From Strobilurus pachycystidiatus (taxonomy: Eukaryota; Basidiomycota; Agaricomycetes; Agaricales; Physalacriaceae), in NCBI GenBank assembly GCA_019915135.1, contig JAHLMK010000006.1, positions 372,001 to 436,000 on the forward strand: a DNA stretch of 64,000 nt. The letters are read 5' to 3'. Shown here piece after piece: positions 1-8,929 of the stretch (positions are counted from its first letter, which is position 1; every line of letters begins with the position of its first letter). The notes beneath the pieces were generated by a model that saw only the letters and a list, made by a program, of their open reading frames with translations, had not been told where the DNA came from and ran no database searches. The translations under genes and the position numbers were made by a program.

Positions 1-69
1 CCAACAAAAATTTTGTCGAAGTCCCTGCCTCAAATTTGGCAGGCTCCGCCAAATCGCTGCCATGCGGGC

Positions 70-159
70 CCAGTCGGCTCAGGATGTTACCACCGCCCCC
101 AACCAAACAAACCAAACAATCGGTATTCGGTCCGGTCGGTAACATACTGAGCCGACTGG
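70..159. repeat. 22-bp inverted repeat with 46-bp spacer
   Basis: The segment at 70-91 is the reverse complement of 138-159 with a single mismatch, so the DNA or RNA can form a long hairpin. A smaller 7-bp stem flanked by ATTTGGC and GCCAAAT lies just upstream at about 36-56. No gene adjoins it. It could be the residue of a small inverted-repeat element or MITE; the sequence alone does not decide. Confidence 0.6.
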
Positions 160-3100
160 TATTACGAGTCTAAGGCTTACCCATAACCACTTGTGGTCTC
201 ACTGACGTTCTCAAAGGAATGCGGCCTCAGAAAAACAAAATTTTAAGAGTGATTACATAATGTGAAAAATGTGTTATTAACTACGTGAATAAGTGGGTTT
301 CGAGGCGGTATATATTCACACCATGTTATTAACAAGTCAATTAATTCCTCACAGCGCCAAGATGATACCCACGACACCCGACGATCGACGTCCCAGTAGA
401 TTGCATGAGCGCTACTATAAAATATGATGAGCATCCATTTGTTGGAATAGCGAATCAATCAAAAAGCTATCCTATAAACGAACGTCCCGCGCCCGAACGT
501 TGGACGTTGAACTCAGTTCAGTGATCGAACACGCACAAAGCCAAATTTGGACGACCGCCCTTGTTCCCGCTCTTCCACATCGATGCAACACAAATTCATC
601 CTACCGACGGCGGCTTTGGTAGCAGTCGCGCCTCCCGCACAACGCGTCCCCAGGCAGACATAATGTCTGTTCTTCCGGTTCTCGTTTTCGTACACCCTGC
701 ACGGAGAGCAAAAGGATGATCACTGTGAGGCAGGCGCCCACATCTTGCTCGATGCGAGTCAGTGCGTCGGCATCCACCTCTACTTTATCACGGCTAACGA
801 ACAGGACAACAGCTGAACACGACAAGTCTATTGCGGGGGCGCTCAGGAAGGCCTCAAGTCTACAGTCGCCTCACGGAGGCAGAAACATCGTACTTTACTG
901 GCTTTCTGAAGGACGAGGAGGAGTTCTCCCACCAAGCGTATGGCACCCGAAACATGTCTTGCGATGCCACCCGCGTACCCGCGAAACAATGGAGGGAAGC
1001 CACTGTTCGTAAGGGACTGAGAGGGACTGGGAGCGTCAGGAGTCCGGGGAGTCAAACCTTTCTTGCTCCTGCTCTTGTCTGCTGCTGGTATGTACGTCGA
1101 AGAGAATCTTGCTCTGCGGTTTCTCGGCTTGACTGACAAGTCTTCTGTAGTTGCTCTTCCTTGGCGCTATCCCTCGCATCGAATTTCCCCAATATCGACG
1201 GGATGTCGCATTTTTGCGTCGTCGGGCAATTCTTTTTCTTACGTCCAGTCCCCTTCTCCCCTCGAAAAGCCCAGAGTCATGTCTCATCATCCGATCTCAT
1301 CACCTCGATGGCTCCCATGCCGACACGCTCACTATACACCCCCTACTCGGCTGGCGCAGAGGATCCCCGGACCAACATGCAATATGTAACACATTCAACA
1401 ATGGACCAGCCTTCCTCGATTGCTCTGCCACAGACTTCGGTTCTCCACCACGCGCCAGGCTGGAGACTGGAGTATGCTCAAGAATGTGTACATGGCTAAC
1501 GGGACGTTATTCGTTGTCACTGGCCATTCAACGAATTGGTTTCCAGAGCTGATGATGATGACTGACCAGTACGCCTTTGCTTCGACACAACAGGGGGAGG
1601 CGGGGAGTGGTCGTGTTCATCCAGTCGATGAAAATAATGTATGTCATCCTGTCATCTTTATTTTTCTCTTATTGACATTCACCAGGTACTCGTCAACGAG
1701 CCCGCCCAGCTCCTGGACCCCTACTACCAGTTCGCTGCCGAACAATTCTTTGACCTTCAAGGATTTCAACACGGCGCCTTTTTTCACGCGCTCCGCGTCA
1801 ACTCATCCAATCACCCCACTCCTCCGCCTCTCACGCGTGTCATCTTCGCTCGCGTTCCCGTACAATGGTACATGGTTGACGTGATCCTGCCACGGTTTTG
1901 CCGCCTACTTTCTGCATGCTGTGTTTCCCGGAATCGCCATAGAGAGTGCCGACGACTGGCATGACCGGGACGTGGGTCGCTGGACCATGTGTGGCACTTC
2001 CCTACTTTCATCATCACGGACCGTAGTGCCTCGATTCGCGGGCCCCTCTGTGGCGGCTTGCGAGCCGGATGGCGTCTGAGGCGTGGCAGTACACGCACGA
2101 CCAGAATCGCTCAATGGGTTGGCGAGTGGGACAGCGGCGATGTTGAGTTTCGTTGGAGCTGCGGTAGGGCGGGGCGGTCTGGTTGAACCGGAGAAGATAG
2201 TGCTCACCTATGTGGATCGGTATGAAAAACCTCATCACTGCACATCATGTGGATCTGGCGAAGAGGAGAGGGTGGGCTCTCATTTATATGGGCCCTAGGC
2301 ACTTGACGAAGGAGCACTAGCTGCGGGTGATCGCACGGACTATCTTGCTGCTTGGGTTTCATGGAAATGGCCTCTCGCATTCATTTGCTCTTCATGCCCT
2401 CGACAAAGTACCCCGCAGTCCTCGAGATGTTTCACCCTGGGCCGTTTTCGCACGGTTATGAATGAACGACAAGGGCGCTGGGTATGACTTACTATACGAT
2501 CTGGAATGATACGTATGTCTTTTCGATCTGTCACGACGTTTATAGAAGATGCTGATATACACTGTAGTTCAGCGTACCTATCGATACGAGGACGTTATCG
2601 CTTTCGAGGGAGAACACATCCAGAGCCGATTCATATTGGTTGACGTGCCTACTGTTTTCGGAGCTACTGAGGATCATGTTTCGAGCAGGTCATGACATGG
2701 TCGTGTTTTACTTCCCGTTCGATGGATGGGCTTTGTATGTACTGTTTCCTGCTATAACTGTCAGACTTGAATTGTGTTGCGAGCAGACATAACATTGATC
2801 TTCTCTTTCTATTTGGACCTTGGTATAAATGGAACACACGGTCCTGCGTACACAGTATAGTACTTTACCGCTTATCTATGACCTTCGCTTACCTATGACT
2901 CTCAGGCTTCTGTATACGTGCGTCTACAAGCTAGTACTCATACGTAACAGTCTAGATCTGGTCTTCGGAAGTGGACCTCATTCTGACCTCAATACTCGCA
3001 GAAATAGTAGGTTCCGAATATACCACAACGGGAGTCTAACTGATTAGTATAGCAGCGGGAATCTGACTGATCTGTTGCGCGGAATAGACTGATCTTCGAG

Positions 3101-3334
3101 CTCACCCGCTGTAAAGACGTGTGATGCCCCTCGCAGCTTCAAGTTTACACTGACAGTCCCTGCAGTCTGGACTCGATGATCAATTTCCCGGGCGCAGTGA
3201 AGTTCACAACCGACAACGTGTTTAGAGCGCCGTACATAGCGGTGACTCCTTTCTGTCCAGGATGTTGTGCGGCTAGAAGGACAGGATGACTGCGCTGGGC
3301 CATGATCGATGATCTCCGGCCCTCCGTCTTATAA
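160..3334. other. No supportable gene; possibly degraded coding sequence
   Basis: Short open frames occur on both strands but none shows a recognisable domain or a convincing chain of introns. A + strand stretch at about 1690-1890 and another at 2570-2760 read as ordinary protein-like sequence over 50-60 codons and could be decayed exons. I could not link them to each other or to the reductase fragment downstream, and saw no adenylation or carrier-protein motif here. Confidence 0.4.
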
Positions 3335-3379
3335 GTAAGTAAGCAAGACGTGCACCAAAGGTGCCTACTACCGTCTCCG

Positions 3380-4827
3380 ATGTCGATACCGAGCAATGTG
3401 CGTTCGCCTGCACAAACGGCTGAAATTGTGCGCACGATGAACGCCATGCTGGATCGTCTGGCGCCCCAGGGATTTTTCGATGCCGTGCCGCAGCTACACG
3501 ACGCGACCAGCCCTTTGTCGCGCTCTGGAAAGGTTGTCCTCCTCACGGGTACCACTGGCTTCCTCGGCTCAGGTATCCTCGCAAGGCTGGCCGCGGATGA
3601 CAGTGTCGAAAAGGTGTACGCAGTTAACCGACCGTCGAAGAAGGGGGAAAGTTTACTTGACAGGCAGAGGCGCACTCTGGAGACCAACGGGTACGACGCG
3701 GGTATATTGGAGTCTCCGAAGGTTGTACTTGTCGAAGGGACCATCACGAAGGAAGGATTGGGAATCGAAGAGTTCTTAGATCATGAGGTGAGTCTACACT
3801 CCATCAAATAGGATCGCATGAAGGTTATATTCTCATGGCCCTAGATCAGGCAGAGCGTCACGCATATCATCCACAACGCCTGGCGCATTCACTTCTCCGC
3901 GCCTCTTGCCGCTTTCGAAGAGAACTTGATTGGGCTTAGAACCTTGATCACTTTGGCGTTGTCTTCTCCTCACAGGCCTCGTGTCATATTCATTTCATCT
4001 GAAAGCGCTGTCCGCTGTGCGTCTTCTCTCTCTTACATAGTTTTGATTTGCTGACTGGAAACGGCTATGATATAAGACTCCGCCCGTGTCCCTGTCGCAG
4101 AGATACTGATGGAGGATGGATCTTGCGCGGCAGGTCAAGGCTACGCCGAGAGCAAATGGGTCGCGGAGCAGATACTTCATAGGGCATCCAGGGAGTCCTC
4201 CCTCCGGCCAATAATTGCTCGAGTTCCATCAGTTACGGGAGCCGCCAATGGCGTCTGGAGTACCACCGACTGGATTCCGGCAGTCCTACGGTCTAGCCTG
4301 GAGATGGGGTGCTTGCCTTTGTATCATGGAGTACGTGTCCCGCCTTCTAGAGGTCCAAATCAGTCATCTAACTGCATCAGTTTGCGGAGTGGATACCTTT
4401 AGAGATGGTTAGCTGCGCGATCGTCGATCTCACAAGTGTCGATTCAGATCTAGCGTGCCCAGTGCAAGTCGTTCACTTGGTCCATCCAAAGCCTCAGCCG
4501 GCAAGAGTTCTCTTTGAGATGTTCTCGGAGGAGCTTGACTTACCCGTGGTGTCGTATAAGGACTGGGTAAAGCTGTTGCTCCAGAAAAAGGCCACCAGTG
4601 ACATGAAGCGGATTCCCGCTTTGAAACTACTGGCATTTTTTGTAGAAGATACCGTGGATTACGTCTACGGCAGGATGTTGATGGAAGGCAGAGAGGCGAA
4701 GCGTCTTTGTCACAGTCTCAGAGAGGCGAGTGTGAAGGAGTTGTCACGGGAAGACGTACAATTGTGGTTTCGTTATTGGAGAAGCGTTGGGTTTCTCCCA
4801 AACACTAGACGAGTTTCGCGGCTTTGA
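3380..4827 (+). CDS. NRPS-like (adenylate-forming) reductase, reductase domain only
   Basis: Four exons join in frame: 3380-3787, 3845-4016, 4077-4330 and 4381-4827, giving about 426 aa. The product is a thioester-reductase domain (NAD_binding_4, extended short-chain dehydrogenase fold), which in NRPS-like and Lys2-type enzymes releases a carrier-bound acyl chain as an aldehyde using NADPH. The N-terminal nucleotide-binding glycine motif reads TGTTGFLGSGIL. The middle has NAWRIHFSAPLAAFEEN, and the catalytic Tyr-Lys pair appears as GYAESKWVAEQ. The C-terminal helix region reads VQLWFRYWRSVGFL. The family normally carries an adenylation and a carrier domain before it; none is visible in the preceding 3 kb. 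The frame is open upstream only to 3335, where the ATG at 3380 is the first available start. The gene is therefore 5'-truncated, or less likely a stand-alone reductase. All three introns keep good splice sites, so decay is recent or absent. Confidence 0.75.
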
Positions 4828-4830
4828 ACT

Positions 4831-5080
4831 ACCCCGATCCCCAATCCGATTACGGCTTGCCTCTTGCTCTCAATCGCACACGATTTCTATCGCGTCCATC
4901 ATGGATGTCTCGGTCGAGTGACCTGGCCATCTTTGTATCCTATCTCCTCGCCATCACCGGATTGTTGTTAAGCGGTTTTCGAGAACGGGTCACTGTCGAC
5001 TGAGCAGACAAGATCATTGTCAAGGTTTTCAATTCCGCGCCTCGGGCTCTGATCTCCACTGTCACTTTATATACTGACGG
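4831..5080 (+). pseudogene. Relic of exon 1 of the multi-pass membrane-protein gene
   Basis: Directly after the reductase stop codon the sequence aligns with the 5' UTR and first exon of the membrane-protein gene found on the opposite strand at 38.7-39.8 kb. Shared stretches include the leader with TACGGCTTGCC and CTCTTGCTCTCA, the start context GCGTCCATCATGGATGTC, and coding for LAIFVSYxLAIxGLL. Small indels and a stop (TGA at 4918-4920 in the start-codon frame) break the frame, so this copy cannot encode the protein. It marks the left edge of the subtilase array, while the intact gene stands next to its right edge. Confidence 0.8.
5066..5073 (+). promoter_or_regulatory. TATA box of the secreted I9 protein gene
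   Basis: TTTATATA lies about 52-59 nt before the ATG at 5125, a usual distance for a short fungal leader. Confidence 0.5.
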
Positions 5081-5124
5081 GTACCACAGGTGACTCGTTC
5101 AGCTGCTGTTTCCTTCCGACCACC

Positions 5125-5535
5125 ATGTCCACCTTTACCTCTCTTATTAGCATTGCTTTGTTGCTGGCGGCGGCACTGTCAGCCGCCGCGACGCCGCTTT
5201 GGACGTTCCCCAACTTCCAGTCGCCGCTGCGCTCGTCGCCGGGCTTGGCTCCTCTCATCCAAGAGGACCATATCTATGGCAGCATCAACGACTCATACAT
5301 CGTCATTCTCAAAGATGGGCTGTCGCCTTTGCTTAGGGAAAATCACCTCAACTTCCTCCAGATGGCGCACTCGGAGGAGCCTCTTCTCACGGAAGCGGCG
5401 TCTGGGCTTCAGCAGACTTACATCGATGGTTATCACGCCCGGCTATCACAGGGCGTCGTCGAGCGTCTTCGCGCCCAGCCCGAGGTGGAATACATCGAGG
5501 TCGACCAGGTGGTGATGGAGGCTGGCACGGTCTGA
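5125..5535 (+). CDS. Secreted stand-alone I9 (subtilase propeptide-type) inhibitor-like protein
   Basis: The 136-aa frame starts with a signal peptide (MSTFTSLISIALLLAAALSA, residues 1-20). An I9 domain follows at about residues 52-130, from DSYIVILKDG through GYHARLSQGVVERLRAQ to YIEVDQVV. A TGA at 5533-5535 ends it just where the protease part of a subtilase would begin. Compared with the relics at 24.5 and 35.1 kb, which read MDLWEF here, this copy carries a short insertion that brings in the stop. I9 domains fold subtilases and inhibit them. Free I9 proteins are known as inhibitors (yeast Pbi2; the Pleurotus proteinase A inhibitor). It may therefore act on the subtilase encoded tail-to-tail downstream; that role is inference. 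Alternatively it is simply a pseudogene of the full protease, since degenerate protease sequence follows in the same frame. Confidence 0.7.
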   Translation: MSTFTSLISIALLLAAALSAAATPLWTFPNFQSPLRSSPGLAPLIQEDHIYGSINDSYIVILKDGLSPLLRENHLNFLQMAHSEEPLLTEAASGLQQTYIDGYHARLSQGVVERLRAQPEVEYIEVDQVVMEAGTV

Positions 5536-6012
5536 GAGTTCCCTGAACCCGAGGGTGTCGATGTGTACTCTATTGAGCTCGTCAGGATCATCCAGTCTCA
5601 CGGATGTGCCCCTTGGGGCGAGACTATCTGGAACGACGACGACGAGCCTGAGGGCTGTCGCTCTGAAAGGGGCTTTGCCCGTGTCGTGCACAAGTCTGTT
5701 GATAAAGATGATGGTGTCCCGGATATGCACCCAGTTGACGATGAGGAGGTGGAGTGGGAGGACGTTGGTGAGGCTGAGGCTGAAATGCCGGTCAGCTACG
5801 TTGCCAGCTTCTTTATGCCGGTCTACAGCTCGAATAGCAATGGCACTGGATCCATGGCCGACCTCGTCGGTGCTGTCTCCTACGTCGTTTCTGTTGCCGC
5901 TTCGAGGGCTGCCCAGGACTCTGTCGTCCGCATGTCCCTTGGTGGTGGCAGGTCTCCTTCTCTTGACCTTGCCATCAGCCGTGCGGTGGAAGCTGGTCTG
6001 ACTTTCCTATGA
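5536..6012 (+). pseudogene. Dead, truncated subtilase catalytic region (copy 1+)
   Basis: This continues in the same frame as the I9 protein after its TGA and ends at VEAGLTFL plus stop. Against the intact subtilase, the catalytic Asp motif DTG is replaced by ELV and the His motif GHGSHCAGT by unrelated acidic and basic residues. A recognisable stretch, SMADLVGAVSYVVSVAAS to MSLGGGRSPSLDLAISRAV, still matches the fold. The frame stops where the intact gene has the AAGN oxyanion loop and its second intron, so the Ser-containing last exon is missing altogether. Confidence 0.8.
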
Positions 6013-6655
6013 AGTGTTACTTGTGGAAGTATTATTTGTGCGTGAGTAGACAGTACATGGTATGGGCTACAGTATTCACTGAAGGGTATAGTATGTAGGT
6101 TCATGTCGATTCCAGAGAATTCGATTGATGATATCAAGTCGTCAAGGTATGGTATGGACTACAGTAGTTACTAAATGGTATAGTATGTAAGTTCAAGTCG
6201 TTTGTAGAAAATTCAGATAATGAAAATCGAATCGTTAAGTTCCCGCCCTCGTCTAATCCTCATTATTCTTGATCCGTCTATAGAACTGGAAGGTTGATAG
6301 CGTGATCGCCGACACACAATGAGGATATCAAAGTGCTCAGAACAAAATGGTGCGAATAGCGAGGACGGCATCGCGTATCCGTAGCGGTAAATGTGGGCAA
6401 GGTCTCGGACGAGCAAACGGCTCTATTACCTGCAAGTACAAGATGTTCGTAAGTACTACGAATACTCGACGCACCCTTGCAGACGTCCGGCAGCCACGCA
6501 ATTCTCATGCTCCTCACAGCTAGAGGATAACATCACCCTCGGTTTGACAAAACTACTAGATTACATTGAAAGAGCGAGATCATAACGTCATATAGTACAA
6601 AGATGTAACCAACTATAGATATGTGTATGCAGACAGTCCATGTACCTCTATCCAA
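6013..6655. repeat. Convergent intergenic spacer, copy A (shared by all four modules)
   Basis: This 643-bp stretch separates the two tail-to-tail subtilase sequences and recurs in every module (14338-14981, 24986-25631, 35639-36285). It holds an internal degenerate duplication built on GGTATGG..CTACAGTA..TTACT..GGTATAGTATGTA (about 6054-6105 and 6148-6200). No gene is supported. It probably contains the 3' UTRs of both convergent transcripts. Confidence 0.6.
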
Positions 6656-8251
6656 TTATGCGGATGTCGCGTTGTTGAAGATCAACAAGTTCGGCGACGC
6701 GGCGTCAAGATCATTGAGCGCGCCCTTGGTAGCAAGACCAAGCAGGGCTAGCTTCAACTGCGCGGTCGTGAGGGTCTTGGGCTTGCCCGGGACGGGCGCA
6801 AACACCTGCGGCGCGGGCAGGAACGATGTGATCCAGCGAGGAAGCACGGCCTGCGCGAGCTCGTAAATCGACAATGCCTTCTGGCTCTCGAGAGCGAGGG
6901 GAACAAAGTCCTTGGAGATGGTAGGGTCGAACGTAGCATGGGGGTAGATGGAGAGGAGGTACGCCAAGAGACCGGCAACGTGGGGAGAGGCCATGGAAGT
7001 ACCGGACAGGACGGCAACGGCGTTGGGGGAGCCCTTGTAGGTGGACTGGATGTTCAAGCCGGGACCGAAGACGTCCACGCATTTGCCGATGTTGGAGAAG
7101 TAGGCACGGTCGTCGGAGAGGGTGGAGGCACCGACGGTGACGGCCTTCTCAGCGGAAGCGGGAGAGTAGTTGCAGGCGTCCTTGTTGTCGTTACCTAGAC
7201 AAAAGTTAGCGAAGAGAACGTCGACTTGGAGCACAAACTTACCAGCAGCAACGGCAAAGTGCAGACCGGATTCGACAGCACGGTTGACGGCAAGGTCGAG
7301 GGAAGGAGACTTGCCGCCACCGAGGGACATGTTCGCAACGGAGCCCTTGTGCTTTGTCTTTCCGGTTGCCTTGAACTCAGCCTCTGCGGCGGCAGCCTTC
7401 GCAGCGGCAGCGGAGGCGGCATAGGAGACACCACCGACGACGTCGGACATGGAACCACTCCCATTCGAGCCGAGGACCTTCACAGCGATGAGGTTGGCAG
7501 CCTTGGCGACACCGAATCTGGAACCGGCAATGGTACCTGCGCAGTGAGAGCCGTGACCGTTGCCGTCCTCATCGACGTCGTTCGGGATGGTCTTGCCCCA
7601 AGTGGCACGGCCCTCGAAGTCGACGTGCTCAATATTGATGCCGGTGTCAACGACGTACACGTCGACACCCTCGCCTCCCTCTGACGCGTAGAGATACTTG
7701 GTGAATGTGCCGAAGGACAGCTTGGGCCGGTGGGCGACACGAGCGAGACCCTGTGCGTGAACGACCAGTCAGATATACACGTCACACGAACAGCAAGGCC
7801 CAATGACTCACCCAAGGAGCGCCCTTCTGCTGGGAAATGTCGTCCGAAACCTCGTGAACGGCGAACTCAGTGGTCTTCACCACCTGGTCAACCTCGATGT
7901 ACTCGACCTCCGGCTGCGCGCGGAGGCGCTCGACGGTGCCCTGTGATAGCCGGGCGTGATAACCGTTGATGTGCTGGTATACCTGCTGTAACCCAGACGC
8001 CACCTCTGCGACAAGGGGCTCCTCGCAACAAGAGTGGTAAAGGTCGACATGGTGGTTAGGATGGAAACAGGAGCTGGACGAATTCGGATGACAACGCGGC
8101 TATGTGAGAGTACGCGTCGTGCGGCTGCTTCTGTTCTTTGCTTCGCGGCTCCACCTCACGGCTTCTCTTCACGTCGCGTCCTCCTCACGCCGCGCTCCTC
8201 CCTCCCTTGCGCATCGGCGTGGACATCCCTCGATTCGGTGCGGGGTGGCAT
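6656..8251 (-). CDS. Proteinase K-like S8 subtilase, copy A (leader exon lost)
   Basis: Exon 2 (7750-7243) and exon 3 (7194-6656) encode the catalytic domain with all active-site motifs: VVDTG (Asp), DGNGHGSHCAGT (His), AAGN (oxyanion hole, split by intron 7195-7242) and GTSMASPH (Ser). They are identical in protein sequence to intact copy D. The first exon lacks 214 bp covering the signal peptide and half of the I9 domain, which shifts the frame of the old ATG at 8050. In the surviving I9 frame no ATG exists. An upstream exon at 8251-8189 (MPPRTESRDV...) could join in phase through intron 8100-8188 to exon 8099-7812, giving 465 aa without a signal peptide. That first exon is my inference. 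The absence of any amino-acid change among the four copies argues that this copy is still under selection; otherwise it is a pseudogene. Confidence 0.65.
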
Positions 8252-8456
8252 CTGCGTCGTCTTGCAAGGTGCTGGGGTGGTTTGGCGGCGGCGTTGGCGT
8301 GTTGGCGTGGGTGCAGTCGCCGTGGTGGTGTTGGGAGAAAACAATTCGCTACCCCGGGTGTTCCTCGCCCAATCCGGCTCCCTCCCTTGATCTCTGTCCT
8401 CACGTTCGCAAGTGGCCTCAAACGACTCGTATTCACTTTCTACGTATTCTACTACT

Positions 8457-8464
8457 CTTATATA
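8457..8464 (-). promoter_or_regulatory. TATA box upstream of subtilase copy A
   Basis: TATATAAG on the minus strand lies about 206 nt upstream of the proposed first-exon ATG at 8251. Identical boxes occur at 16783-16790 and 27433-27440. Copy D has different upstream sequence and lacks it. Confidence 0.45.
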
Positions 8465-8929
8465 AGCCGTTGTGGCCTCTGGATCACTCTCCCCTCTGCT
8501 CGAAAAAAACCCGCGAAAAACGGCCATAGTTTCCCCTCCCAGCCGGGACGTGGCTTTCAGAAAAAAAATCAAGTCCCACCCCGAGGAGTGAGACTTGGCA
8601 ATGCAATTTGGCTAGGGAGGTAAGTTAAGCTGAGGAATGTAGATACTCCGAATTCAATCTGGCTTACTTTTGGCTAGTTTCGTAACCTTTGACTCTATCG
8701 ACTTCCCGGAACTTTGAATTACGTGCTGCTGTTTTGTGAGACGCTCTCAAACGGAAGCCGTCGTTCAAGTCAAAAGCGACGTACTTGCAAATCTCACATC
8801 CGTTGTCTTGCCTGATGACGCATTCTTGTTGCTCGCCCGCTCTCTGCTCGCCCGCTCTCACCACTCTCTCACCTGGCGGCGTCAATATGCCGAGTCCGTA
8901 GCAGAAGATGGAAATCTGAGGGTAGCTCA

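Noticed and set aside
6938..7684. + strand frames across the subtilase exons
   Set aside because: They are shadows of the GC-rich minus-strand coding sequence.
8104..8623. Long + strand frames over the subtilase upstream region
   Set aside because: They oppose the subtilase promoter, differ in length between copies and show no domain.
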